A stretch of 64,000 bases of DNA from Candidatus Margulisiibacteriota bacterium (GTDB lineage: Bacteria; Margulisbacteria; WOR-1; JAKLHX01; JBAZKV01): the NCBI GenBank assembly GCA_041650635.1, contig JBAZKV010000004.1, positions 1 through 64,000 of the forward strand. Direction: 5' to 3'. The position numbers and the translations under genes are program-made. Positions within the stretch are counted from its first letter, which is position 1; each line of letters starts with the position of its first letter. The notes under the pieces are model-generated. The model made no database searches, was not told the DNA's origin, and saw only the letters and a list, made by a program, of their open reading frames with translations. This document shows positions 54,145-62,358 of the stretch, one piece after another.

Positions 54145-55953
54145 ATGAAATCCGGCCGCATTTTTATAGAGAAACCATTGATGGACATACTGGCAACAAA
54201 AGTAGGCCCTGGCAGGGCGATAGGTCCTTACCGGGCAGCTATCACCGATATTAGGCGGCAAAACGGCAGCATAGTCTTTTCGGTTGATCTCCAAGGAATA
54301 GGGGTCAGAGATATCTTTGGTTATAAAGTCAAGGGGATCCCCGTCAAGACCGAGCTTAGGGATAGGGTGCTCGGCAGGATCAAAAGGGCCGAGTTTAGAG
54401 GGCTTGAAAGCGCCCCGCGTATTTTTAGTGAATTTTTTGCGGAGTGGAAGAGCACAGCGGTGGATGCGGACTACTATGTTATCCGTAATGATCCTCTTAT
54501 CTGGGGACTGGCCGGCCTGGTCGGCAGTGAAAAAGTGGCGCTGGTGAGCAAGTCGATCCTTTTTGGGCCTTCGACGGCGGAAAAACTCATAGGGATATTC
54601 CATGAAGACGCGGAGCTTTTTGCCATGATGAGATGGAGTGGCGGTACAAGCTGCGCGGACCGGGCGGAAGACTTTTTGGAAGACACATATCATGATCCCG
54701 GCATAATTCTTACCGACGACCTTGGGCGCCCTGTTTCAACTGATGCACGGGTCGATACCCATGTTTTTTTAAGAGGAGCGGGATGGAAAACCAGGGGGCT
54801 CCAGCCGGCAATGTTCAACATCTTCAAATACTCGGAACCCTTTGACCCGGAGCAATTTGCAGAGGATTTTATTGGGGAGCTTGCGTACGAGTACCGTTTA
54901 AGTAACACAGAAGCCCTCCCCGACCAGACAGAAAAACTGATCAGGCTCAACGCGGGAACCTTACTGGGCCAGCATGCTTTGCACGATGTGCTGAATAGAG
55001 GAATGCTGTTCTTTGGCCTTCAAGACTGGATGGACCCGGCGGCAAACTACGCCCTGTCCCGCAAAATAGCACGAATGTCGCTTTCTACTCAAGAGGATTT
55101 TGAAGAAACCTCCGGCTCCAAGCTGTTTCTCCCGATACAGCCCATGGAAGGCGGCCGCAAGTTTTGGATGATGAGCCTGCTTAATGAAGGTCGCCTTGCC
55201 GAAGGCGAAGGAACAGAAGCGAGATGTTTTTTAATGGAGCGCTTGAGCGGGGAACATGTTGTGGTTAAGGCCTATCATCCCCAGGCGCCCCAGGTGCTTA
55301 GCGATGAGGAGCTTGATGTCCGGGCAGGATTGATAAGGAGGCTTTCGGGCATCCGGGTCCCGGGAGCAAGATATGCGAGGATATATTCAAGGTCCATTCC
55401 GGACAGCAAAAGAAGGCTCCATTTTTACTGCTACGAATACATCGACAGGATGTACCTTCCTTCCGAAGCAGGGGCCAAAATGACGCCGGAAGAAGGCAGG
55501 CACAAGAACAGCAGGGCGATAGCGCTTTTGCACCTTACCCATATGCAGGATTTTGTGCACGGGGACCCGACTTCTAAGAACATAATACTATCAAAGAGCG
55601 GAGAAGTTGTGTTCATTGATTATGAGACCAGGGCAATGGATCTGCAGAAGTTCGCTCCTGATGTTAGGTTCCGGCTCATCCTTAAGAACTGGGCGCTTTT
55701 TTGGAACGAGGCGTGCCTCGAATGTCCCGGGCTAGAAAACGATCTGGCCTTAAGGGAAGTGCTTTCCAGGGCGGTTAGGGAAGAAGCTAGAAGACTATTA
55801 GGGGAAGCCGTTAGGGATATGGATGATCATGGTGTTATCGGCTCTGTCAGAGGCCAGCTCGAGATCATTGCTCATGACATGAACCGTATTCTAAAGGGCG
55901 GAGCGGTTATAATTAACCTTGCCGATGATCTTTCAGGAACGCTGCGTCCCTAA
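54145..55953 (+). CDS. Large orphan protein with C-terminal kinase-like domain
   Basis: 602-residue soluble protein. The C-terminal half (about 355-520) has kinase marks: RCFLMERLSGEHVVVKAY with Lys375, hinge YCYEYIDRMYL, catalytic loop FVHGDPTSKNIILS (His472-Gly-Asp474, Asn479) and metal strand VVFIDYET (Asp492). This pattern is of the protein-kinase/aminoglycoside-phosphotransferase group. The N-terminal half (1-330) is unknown; its segment DDLGRPVSTDAR...GAGWKTRGLQP (191-220) recalls DLGKGLPKDPNR...QRGWQTRGQGLP in the GHKL orphan at 60948-62129. There is no membrane segment. It stands alone between EamA and the flavin reductase gene. Confidence 0.65.
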   Translation: MKSGRIFIEKPLMDILATKVGPGRAIGPYRAAITDIRRQNGSIVFSVDLQGIGVRDIFGYKVKGIPVKTELRDRVLGRIKRAEFRGLESAPRIFSEFFAEWKSTAVDADYYVIRNDPLIWGLAGLVGSEKVALVSKSILFGPSTAEKLIGIFHEDAELFAMMRWSGGTSCADRAEDFLEDTYHDPGIILTDDLGRPVSTDARVDTHVFLRGAGWKTRGLQPAMFNIFKYSEPFDPEQFAEDFIGELAYEYRLSNTEALPDQTEKLIRLNAGTLLGQHALHDVLNRGMLFFGLQDWMDPAANYALSRKIARMSLSTQEDFEETSGSKLFLPIQPMEGGRKFWMMSLLNEGRLAEGEGTEARCFLMERLSGEHVVVKAYHPQAPQVLSDEELDVRAGLIRRLSGIRVPGARYARIYSRSIPDSKRRLHFYCYEYIDRMYLPSEAGAKMTPEEGRHKNSRAIALLHLTHMQDFVHGDPTSKNIILSKSGEVVFIDYETRAMDLQKFAPDVRFRLILKNWALFWNEACLECPGLENDLALREVLSRAVREEARRLLGEAVRDMDDHGVIGSVRGQLEIIAHDMNRILKGGAVIINLADDLSGTLRP

Positions 55954-55967
55954 CTGCCCTCTCATGG

Positions 55968-55973
55968 TATAAT
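55968..55973 (+). promoter_or_regulatory. -10 box upstream of the flavin reductase gene
   Basis: TATAAT at 55968-55973, 14 nt before the ATG at 55988, with no recognisable Shine-Dalgarno. It would start the flavin reductase-AEC-FprA operon. Confidence 0.5.
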
Positions 55974-55987
55974 TATTTCAATCTTGT

Positions 55988-56509
55988 ATGGCAAACCCCA
56001 GGGCTATCCATAGGATAAGTTACGGCCTGTATGTGGTCAGCTCTGTTTCTGCGGGCAAACTGAACGGGCAGATCGCCAATACGGTATTCCAGGTCACCTC
56101 AGAACCGGCCAAGCTGGCCGTATGCATAAATAAACAGAACCTTACTCACCAATATATTTCTGAAAGCGGAGCGTTCTCGGTTTCCATTCTCTCTCAAGAT
56201 GCCCCGATGACCTTTGTTGGCAAGTTTGGCTTTAAGAGCGGCAGGGACACGGATAAGTTCAAGGATACCGGCTACAAGATGCTGGGAAATGGATGCCCGG
56301 CGGTCATGGATCATTCGGCCGCTATAATAAGCGCAAAAGTTGTCAGCCAATGCGACACCGGCACCCACACGCTCTTTATCGGTGAAGTAACCGGGGAAGA
56401 GATCCTCAGCGATGCCATACCCATGACATACGCCTACTACCACGAACATCTAAAGGGCAAAGAGCCCAAAAACGCTCCAACCTACCGGGGCCCGGAAGCG
56501 CAAAAATGA
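55988..56509 (+). CDS. Flavin reductase-like FMN-binding protein
   Basis: 173-residue split-barrel FMN protein. The opening IHRISYGLYVVSS, GQIANTVFQVTSEPAKLAVCIN and the FKDTGYK region match the flavin-reductase-like domain of flavoredoxin and of high-molecular-weight rubredoxin. No rubredoxin domain is attached. It starts an operon leading to the flavodiiron protein FprA, for which such a protein can supply electrons. It overlaps the AEC gene by 4 bp. Confidence 0.88.
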   Translation: MANPRAIHRISYGLYVVSSVSAGKLNGQIANTVFQVTSEPAKLAVCINKQNLTHQYISESGAFSVSILSQDAPMTFVGKFGFKSGRDTDKFKDTGYKMLGNGCPAVMDHSAAIISAKVVSQCDTGTHTLFIGEVTGEEILSDAIPMTYAYYHEHLKGKEPKNAPTYRGPEAQK

Positions 56510-57438
56510 TCCAGGTGCTGACCAACGCCGTGTTCCCCATATTTTTCCTGATAGGTCTCGGATATCTGGCAAGAAGGTGCGGCATTCTCAAGCAGGGGGA
56601 CGAGAGGGTCTTTAGCGCATATGTGTTCTACTTTGCCCTGCCCGCTTTTTTTCTTGCCAATTTGAGCTCTCTTAGTTTTTCGAAGGAAGTCCTGCGTTTT
56701 ATAGCGGCGGCGCTTGCCCCGACTTTTGCCGTCATGATACTCTATCTGGCGGCCTATGTTTTGCTGAGGTTCGAGCGGGACCTGCTGTTCAAGCTGCTAA
56801 TAAGCACTGTGTTCGGGAGCTATGCTTTTTTCGGAGTCCCCTTCATCCTTTTTGCTTTTCCCGGAACTCAGGGCGAGGCGCTGGCGGCGCTGTCTTCTTC
56901 GGTAATGGCGATGGTCAGTGTCGGCATTTCGATAACGGTGCTGGAAATTCACAGGCAAAAGGGGAAAGATTTTATTAAGGCGGTTGCAACGGTGGCAGGG
57001 TCTCTTTCAAAGAACCCTCTAATTCTGTCGGTATTGGCGGCCTTTTCAATGTCGCTGCTTGGCATAAGGCTGCCTTCCCCTGTATCGCATATGCTCCATA
57101 TGCTTGGAGCAACAACATCAACGGTGGCGATCTTCATGCTGGGGGTCTTTCTCTATGGGAGGAGGTATGGACATCTTTGGGAGGGTTTCTTACTGGCCTT
57201 GCCGCGGGTTATCCTGCTGCCGGCTCTTGCCGTGCTTTTTACAGGACTGATCGGGACCTCGGGGCTGGACGCAACGGTGATCATAATGATGTCGGCCATG
57301 CCGGTTGCCATCTCTACGATAGTCCTCAGCGAAAGATACGATTTTTACAAGGAGACCGTAGCTTCTCTCATTCTTTTTTCCTCGCTTGGGGCTATAATAT
57401 ATCTGCCGGTATGGTTTTTTGTGTCCGGTGCAAGATAA
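56506..57438 (+). CDS. AEC-family transporter
   Basis: 310-residue inner-membrane carrier with about 10 hydrophobic segments in two five-helix halves. The opening VFPIFFLIGLGYLARRCGIL and the second-half SLSKNPLILSVLAAFSMSLLGI and MLGVFLYGR are characteristic of the auxin-efflux-carrier (MdcF) family, which moves carboxylates and similar anions. It overlaps the flavin reductase gene by 4 bp and precedes fprA by 10 bp. Why a carrier sits in an oxygen-defence operon is unclear. Confidence 0.88.
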   Translation: MIQVLTNAVFPIFFLIGLGYLARRCGILKQGDERVFSAYVFYFALPAFFLANLSSLSFSKEVLRFIAAALAPTFAVMILYLAAYVLLRFERDLLFKLLISTVFGSYAFFGVPFILFAFPGTQGEALAALSSSVMAMVSVGISITVLEIHRQKGKDFIKAVATVAGSLSKNPLILSVLAAFSMSLLGIRLPSPVSHMLHMLGATTSTVAIFMLGVFLYGRRYGHLWEGFLLALPRVILLPALAVLFTGLIGTSGLDATVIIMMSAMPVAISTIVLSERYDFYKETVASLILFSSLGAIIYLPVWFFVSGAR

Positions 57439-57448
57439 GGAGGGCTTT

Positions 57449-58627
57449 ATGACGGCAAGAAAGATAACGGAAGGAATTTTTTCTGTAGGTTCCATAGATT
57501 GGAACAGGCGCCTGTTCGATGAACTGATACCGCTTCCGGACGGCACTTCGTACAACTCGTATATAGTAAAAGGAAGCCAAAAGACAGCGCTGATGGACAG
57601 CGTTGATCCGCCAAAAGAAGCCGAATTAAAACAAAACCTTAAAGAGCTCGGCATCGACAGGATAGATTATGTTGTCTGTCACCATGCGGAGCAGGACCAC
57701 TCCGGGTCCATCGGAAAAGTGCTGGAATGGTTTCCTGCGGCTAAGGTGGTTGCTAACGACAAATGCAAGGGTATGCTCAAAGACCTTTTGCTTCTCAAGG
57801 ACGAACAGTTCATGGTTATCTCGGACAAGCAGACGCTTTCTCTCGGAGATAAAACTATGGAATTTGTCTTTGCACCTTGGGTGCACTGGCCGGAAACGAT
57901 GGTAAGCTACCTTAAGGAAGATAAGATCTTATTCTCCTGCGACTTTTTTGGCTCACACAGAGCCCAGAGCGGGCTATATGTCGAAGACGGTGCAGAAGTC
58001 CTGCGAGGGGCCAAGCGATACTACGCGGAGATCATGATGCCCTTTAGGGCGGCGATAAAAGGGCACCTGGAAAAACTGAAGGCTTACGATGTAAAAATGA
58101 TCTGTCCAAGCCACGGCCCGGTCTACCGGGAGCCAGCGCTTATTATTGATGCCTACAAAGACTGGACCGGCGATGCCGTCAAAAATGAGGTCATTGTGCC
58201 TTATGTTTCGATGCACGGAAGTACGCAGGTTATTGTGGACCGCTTTGTAGACTGCCTTATAAAACGGAATGTCGGGGTAAAACCGTTCGACCTGTCAAAA
58301 ACAGATATTGGGGAGCTTGCAATGAGCCTGGTGGACGCGGCAACAGTTGTCATTGGAAGCCCGGCCGTCCTGGCAGGTCCGCATCCGCTTGCGGTGTATG
58401 CGGCTTATCTTGCTAACGCACTCAGGCCAAAAACAAAATATGTTTCCATAATCGGTTCGTTCGGCTGGGGAAGCAAACTGGTAGAAGTGCTGGCAGGCAT
58501 GCTGACAAATCTGAAGGTTGAGGTAATAGATCCTGTAATAGTGAAAGGCTATCCAAAAGAGGCAGATCTTGCGCAGGTAGAAGCTCTGGCCGACAAAATA
58601 GCAGATAGGCACAGATCGATATCTTGA
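57449..58627 (+). CDS. fprA: Flavodiiron protein (A-type flavoprotein)
   Basis: 392-residue oxygen and/or nitric oxide reductase. The N-terminal metallo-beta-lactamase-like domain holds the di-iron ligands: HHAEQDH (around residues 78-84), HWPETM, CDFFGSH and CPSHGP. The C-terminal flavodoxin domain starts at about 250 (PYVSMHGSTQVIVDRF) and includes IGSFGWGSKLVE. The start at 57449 follows AAGGAGGG by 6 nt; the ORF can be opened 30 bp earlier but with no ribosome-binding site. It lies just upstream of perR and the superoxide/peroxide genes. Confidence 0.95.
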   Translation: MTARKITEGIFSVGSIDWNRRLFDELIPLPDGTSYNSYIVKGSQKTALMDSVDPPKEAELKQNLKELGIDRIDYVVCHHAEQDHSGSIGKVLEWFPAAKVVANDKCKGMLKDLLLLKDEQFMVISDKQTLSLGDKTMEFVFAPWVHWPETMVSYLKEDKILFSCDFFGSHRAQSGLYVEDGAEVLRGAKRYYAEIMMPFRAAIKGHLEKLKAYDVKMICPSHGPVYREPALIIDAYKDWTGDAVKNEVIVPYVSMHGSTQVIVDRFVDCLIKRNVGVKPFDLSKTDIGELAMSLVDAATVVIGSPAVLAGPHPLAVYAAYLANALRPKTKYVSIIGSFGWGSKLVEVLAGMLTNLKVEVIDPVIVKGYPKEADLAQVEALADKIADRHRSIS

Positions 58628-58672
58628 CAATTGCAACAAATATGTGTAGAATACTTTATTGTAATCATTACA
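58624..58672 (+). promoter_or_regulatory. perR promoter and PerR-type operator
   Basis: Perfect -35 TTGACA (58624-58629), a 17-bp spacer and -10 TAGAAT (58647-58652), followed by the perfect palindrome TGTAATCATTACA (58660-58672). The palindrome matches the 7-1-7 PerR box at 12 of 14 positions and ends 3 nt before the perR ATG, covering the transcription start. It implies autoregulation of the peroxide-response operon. Confidence 0.8.
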
Positions 58673-58675
58673 TAT

Positions 58676-59080
58676 ATGGAAGAATTAAAGGATATTCTTG
58701 AATCAAGAGGGATAAAGCCAACCTATCAAAGGCTGGCTATATTCAAATATATCCATGACCACAAGGTTCATCCCACAGCTGACAGGCTCTACCGGAACCT
58801 GATTAAAATTATTCCTACCATGTCTAGAACTACGATCTATAACACTCTGTCAATGTTTGTCGAGAAAGGCCTTGCAAGGACAATTCTTATATCCCCGACA
58901 GAGGTTAGATATGATTCCGATATGTCAACGCACCATCATTTTTGGTGTGAAAAGTGCGGTAGAATCGAAGATTTGTTCTTTGACTGCGAAATAGCAAGAA
59001 AGGGGGAGATAGAAGGCAACATTATCAAAGAGGTCCATGGCTACTTTAAAGGTATTTGCAGGGACTGCAGAACCCATTAA
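58676..59080 (+). CDS. perR: Fur-family regulator, PerR type
   Basis: 134-residue metal-dependent repressor. The winged helix (GIKPTYQRLAIFKYIHDHKVHPTADRLYRNL, in pieces GIKPTYQRLAIFKYI and VHPTADRLYRNL) is followed by SRTTIYNTLSMFVEKGLA, the His-rich metal site YDSDMSTHHHFWCEKCG and the CRDC zinc end. The residues fit PerR-like peroxide sensors, which use His oxidation. The start at 58676 (MEELKDIL) is chosen because the operator ends just upstream and longer reading includes it. It controls, by context, the rubredoxin, superoxide reductase and rubrerythrin genes that follow. Confidence 0.9.
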   Translation: MEELKDILESRGIKPTYQRLAIFKYIHDHKVHPTADRLYRNLIKIIPTMSRTTIYNTLSMFVEKGLARTILISPTEVRYDSDMSTHHHFWCEKCGRIEDLFFDCEIARKGEIEGNIIKEVHGYFKGICRDCRTH

Positions 59081-59100
59081 TAATAGAAAGGAGAGATTAA

Positions 59101-59259
59101 TTGAAGAAATATATATGCCTGGTCTGCAATTATATCTATGACCCAGAAAAAGGGGACCCCGACGGGGGAGTGGCGCCGGGCACAGCGTTCGAAGCTATCC
59201 CCGACAGTTGGGTTTGCCCCGTTTGCGGAGCGTCAAAAGACCAGTTCAAGGAAGTGTGA
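59101..59259 (+). CDS. Rubredoxin
   Basis: 52-residue one-iron electron carrier with both metal motifs: CLVCNYIYD and CPVCGASKDQF. It starts with TTG at 59101 after a GGAGAG site. It lies 20 bp after perR and 60 bp before the superoxide reductase gene. It is the likely electron donor to superoxide reductase, rubrerythrin and FprA of the same block. Confidence 0.95.
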   Translation: MKKYICLVCNYIYDPEKGDPDGGVAPGTAFEAIPDSWVCPVCGASKDQFKEV

Positions 59260-59319
59260 TAACAGAAAGATTCGAACAGAGCCGTTCAAAAAACTGCAAT
59301 GAACATAAGGAGGTAAAAA

Positions 59320-59700
59320 ATGGCGGTCAAAAAGAAATTGGAAGTATATAAATGCGGGGTTTGCGGCAATATTGTCGAAGTGCTTTTTGTCGGGGGGGGA
59401 AACCTTGTCTGCTGCGATAAGCTGATGCTTTTGCAGACAGAGAATACGGTAGATGCGGCACAGGAAAAACATGTGCCTGTGATAGAAAAGGTTGACGGGG
59501 GGATAAGGATCAAGGTCGGCTCCGTCGCGCACCCAATGGAAGATAAGCACTATATCCAGTGGGTTCAGGCTATTGTCGGGGACAAGACCTACAGGGAATT
59601 CCTTAAACCCGGGCAGGCTCCCGAAGCGTTCTTCCCGCTGAGCGGAAGCAATATCTCCGCAAGGGAGTACTGCAATCTGCACGGGCTCTGGAAAAGCTAA
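59320..59700 (+). CDS. Desulfoferrodoxin (superoxide reductase, two-iron type)
   Basis: 126-residue enzyme reducing superoxide to peroxide. The N-terminal desulforedoxin domain binds Fe through CGVCG and LVCCDKLML. The catalytic centre II has the His in EKHVPV, VAHPMEDKHYIQWV and the Cys/His ending REYCNLHGLW. The ribosome-binding site is AGGAGG. It lies between rubredoxin and rubrerythrin in the PerR block, an arrangement seen in strict anaerobes. Confidence 0.96.
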   Translation: MAVKKKLEVYKCGVCGNIVEVLFVGGGNLVCCDKLMLLQTENTVDAAQEKHVPVIEKVDGGIRIKVGSVAHPMEDKHYIQWVQAIVGDKTYREFLKPGQAPEAFFPLSGSNISAREYCNLHGLWKS

Positions 59701-59745
59701 AGTAAAGACACCCCGCCGGGGCGTCTCAATAGAAAGGAGAAATCG

Positions 59746-60321
59746 ATGAAATCAGTTAAGGGAACAAAGACCGAAAAGAACCTGTTGGCTTCGTTTGCGG
59801 GAGAATCCCAGGCAAGGAACCGCTATACCTATTTTGCCAGTGCGGCCAAAAAGGAAGGCTATGAGCAGATCTCGGCTATTTTTCTTGAGACAGCCGACAA
59901 CGAAAAGGAGCATGCAAAAAGGTTCTTTAAATATCTGGAGGGAGGCGAGGCCCAGATAACTGCTTCGTATCCGGCAGGCATCATTGGGACCACGATACAG
60001 AACCTTGAAGAGGCGGCAGCCGGAGAGAATATGGAATGGACAAAGCTGTACAAAGAGGCGGCAGAAGTCGCGGACCAGGAAGGCTTTCCTGAGATCGCCG
60101 ACCAGTTCAGGGAAATAGCCGAGGTCGAAGCCGAGCACGAAAAAAGGTACAGAAAACTGCTGTCCAATATAAAAACATCAACTGTTTTCAAAAAGGATAA
60201 GCCGGTCAAGTGGCACTGCAGGAACTGCGGCTATGTCCATGAAGGCAGCGAGGCTCCAAAGGAATGCCCGGCCTGCAAGCATCCTCAGGCTTATTATGAA
60301 ATACTGTGTGAAAACTATTGA
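59746..60321 (+). CDS. rbr: Rubrerythrin
   Basis: 191-residue peroxide reductase. The N-terminal four-helix di-iron domain has SFAGESQARNRYTYFASAA, the EKEHAKRFF motif and the second-half AEVEAEHEKRYRKLL ligands. The C-terminal rubredoxin-like centre is WHCRNCGYVHEG and CPACKHPQAYYE. The peroxide made by the superoxide reductase upstream would be its substrate. Its stop overlaps the TTG start of the Ogg gene. Confidence 0.97.
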   Translation: MKSVKGTKTEKNLLASFAGESQARNRYTYFASAAKKEGYEQISAIFLETADNEKEHAKRFFKYLEGGEAQITASYPAGIIGTTIQNLEEAAAGENMEWTKLYKEAAEVADQEGFPEIADQFREIAEVEAEHEKRYRKLLSNIKTSTVFKKDKPVKWHCRNCGYVHEGSEAPKECPACKHPQAYYEILCENY

Positions 60322-60944
60322 AAAAACTGATCGCTTCCGTTAACTCCCTTAAAAAGGGGGATATCGGTAACATAGTCTCGAAAAGGATAAAAGAGTTCAA
60401 GGCGCTGGGGATCGAACCGGCGCCTGAGCTTTTTAAGGAGCTTTGCTTTTGTATTCTTACCGCCAACTTTAATGCCGAAAGAGGGATCAAGATACAGAAA
60501 GAACTTGGCGAGAACTTTTTGGAGGACAAAGAGATAGAGCTTGCCTTAAGGCTTAAGAAAGCGGGGCACAGGTTCCCTAATACCAGGGCAAAATATATCG
60601 TTGAGGCAAGAAAGCACAAGAATATACTTAAGGATGCCATAAAAAACATCGGGAACCAGAGTGAACTGCGCGATTACCTGGTGAAGAAGATAAAGGGGAT
60701 CGGATATAAGGAATGCAGCCATTTTCTGCGCAACATCGGATTTGACGAGTGTGCCATAATCGATTTTCATATCGTTGATATTTTGAGGGAGCACAAACTT
60801 ATCGAGCCCGTAAAAACGATGTCCAAAAAGACATATCTTCACATAGAATCTATCCTTAGACAGCTTGCAAAAAAACTGGGGATTACCCTTGCGGAGCTGG
60901 ACCTGTATCTGTGGTACCTTGAGACAGGAAAAGTGCTCAAATAA
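60318..60944 (+). CDS. 8-oxoguanine DNA glycosylase/lyase, Ogg2 type
   Basis: 208-residue helix-hairpin-helix DNA glycosylase. The HhH segment and catalytic Lys are in KIKGIGYKECSHFLRNIGF, and the catalytic Asp is in CAIIDFHIVDILREH. The family is that of archaeal and Thermotoga Ogg2, which removes oxidised guanine and nicks the strand. It starts with TTG inside the rubrerythrin stop (TATTGA), so DNA repair of oxidative damage is translationally coupled to peroxide removal. It ends 3 nt from the convergent orphan gene. Confidence 0.92.
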   Translation: MKKLIASVNSLKKGDIGNIVSKRIKEFKALGIEPAPELFKELCFCILTANFNAERGIKIQKELGENFLEDKEIELALRLKKAGHRFPNTRAKYIVEARKHKNILKDAIKNIGNQSELRDYLVKKIKGIGYKECSHFLRNIGFDECAIIDFHIVDILREHKLIEPVKTMSKKTYLHIESILRQLAKKLGITLAELDLYLWYLETGKVLK

Positions 60945-60947
60945 GCA

Positions 60948-62129
60948 TTAAAACAAGAAGTCCAGAGAGAACCTTGTTCCGGAGCGAACAGAGCTTTTTC
61001 CGGAGGCCACGAACCACTGTCCCGAAACTTTGTTATTTGATATCCTTGACCAGCTTAATCCGTCATATTCCACTTTGACACTGTCAGGCTCCAAAAGAAT
61101 TCTGGGAAGTCCCTGTCCTCTGGTCTGCCATCCCCTTTGTTTGACAAAACTCTCCATAAGAAGACGGTTAGGGTCTTTGGGAAGGCCCTTCCCAAGGTCC
61201 GTGGCTATGACCTTGATCCCTGACAGTAAAGGATCTCCCATTTGAGGATAGACCTCAACAATGCCTCCGTTGGCATATTCGGCCATGTTCATTATTAGTT
61301 CTACGAGGATATCATCAAGCTGCTGAGCCCGGCTTTCCCCGATGAAAGAAGCAAATCCCATAACATATTCATTCATCGGCCTGCAGAGCAATGCTGCTTC
61401 TTTTCCGGTCAGATGAGGCCTGCTTGGCGCTTCGTATCTGAACGGCAGACGCCGCAGAAGACCAAGAACAGGAGCGTTGAATCTCTCGATAAAGTCCTCC
61501 GCGGAAGGCCATACGCCAGACAGGTCTATTCCCCGGCACCAGGAATGAGAGCCCCCGGGATCATAAATGCTTAAATGAGCATGGTCTTTCCGGCTCCTTT
61601 TGCCGAGAAAGCATATGCCCTGAGGGATCATTGGATAATTCGGATCCTCTGCCGAAAAAATATCCATTATAAAGTGCGGATCCTCTTTTCTGCTGCAGAG
61701 GCTGATCTCAGCGCTTATCGATGGGAAAGGAGCAGGGATGATGCAGCTGGTCCTATGTGTTTCGGCGCCCGTCAGGGCCACAGCCGACTCGGCGAACATA
61801 GTCTCGCTGCTGCTGCCTTTGAAACAGGCAAGGAACCTTGTGAACGCGTCAAAGCCCGACAGCCTAAGACTCGCGGCCTTTGTCCCGCGGGCAAGACCTG
61901 CCTCCAGCAGTCCTGCGGCGCTGGACATAGAGCGCATTAGAGGGCGGTCAAACGACAGCCTGTTCAGGGCTCTTGTTATGCTTGTCATTCCATAGCATAT
62001 ATCGTCAGATAATACTTTGGATTTCGGATGGGAGCAAGGGACAAATGTTATACACTCATCTATAATTCCCTTAGTAGAGGTGTAAAAACCCGTTTTCCGG
62101 GAAAGGTTAAAGGTGTCAGATACGGTCAT
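60948..62129 (-). CDS. Orphan protein: shared novel N-domain plus GHKL ATPase domain
   Basis: 393-residue protein (possibly starting at MTSITRAL, residue 48, giving 346). Residues about 68-225 resemble residues 45-210 of the orphan at 42418-43563 (GFDAFTRFLACFKG / GFECLVSFFGALAQG; IDLSGVWPS / LDLSGAWSS). The C-terminal part has the GHKL boxes: N-box ELIMNMAEYANGG (277-289), DLGKG (311-315) and GQGLPRI (338-344), as in anti-sigma RsbW or histidine kinases. No dimerisation/phospho-acceptor or receiver domain is visible, and there is no membrane segment. Function unknown. It starts divergently, sharing 2 bp with the DUF167 start. Confidence 0.65.
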   Translation of the reverse strand: MTVSDTFNLSRKTGFYTSTKGIIDECITFVPCSHPKSKVLSDDICYGMTSITRALNRLSFDRPLMRSMSSAAGLLEAGLARGTKAASLRLSGFDAFTRFLACFKGSSSETMFAESAVALTGAETHRTSCIIPAPFPSISAEISLCSRKEDPHFIMDIFSAEDPNYPMIPQGICFLGKRSRKDHAHLSIYDPGGSHSWCRGIDLSGVWPSAEDFIERFNAPVLGLLRRLPFRYEAPSRPHLTGKEAALLCRPMNEYVMGFASFIGESRAQQLDDILVELIMNMAEYANGGIVEVYPQMGDPLLSGIKVIATDLGKGLPKDPNRLLMESFVKQRGWQTRGQGLPRILLEPDSVKVEYDGLSWSRISNNKVSGQWFVASGKSSVRSGTRFSLDFLF

Positions 62130-62352
62130 GAAAAAAATATCCGTTAAAGTGATACCCAGGGCTAAAAAAAAGAGGATAATCGAGGATAATGGTCTTTTTA
62201 AGGTCTATGTTAATGCCCCTGCTGTTGAAGGGAAGGCAAACAAGGCTGTTGTTGAAGCTCTGGCGGACCATTTTGGCGTCAAAAGAAAAGCAGTCTCTAT
62301 AGTGTCAGGTGAGCGCTGCAGGGAAAAGGTGGTTAAAATAGAGGGGCTTTGA
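62128..62352 (+). CDS. DUF167 (YggU-like) protein
   Basis: 74-residue protein of the DUF167/YggU family. The core KISVKVIPRAKKKRIIEDNGLFKVYVNAPAVEGKANKAVVE, in pieces KVIPRAKKKRIIEDNG and VYVNAPAVEGKANKAVVE, matches from end to end, with VSIVSGERCREKVVKIEG at the C-terminus. Function is unknown, although the family is widespread. A GTG at 62113 is an alternative start with a slightly better ribosome-binding site. It overlaps the start of the divergent orphan gene. Confidence 0.85.
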   Translation: MKKISVKVIPRAKKKRIIEDNGLFKVYVNAPAVEGKANKAVVEALADHFGVKRKAVSIVSGERCREKVVKIEGL

Positions 62353-62358
62353 CGGCTC

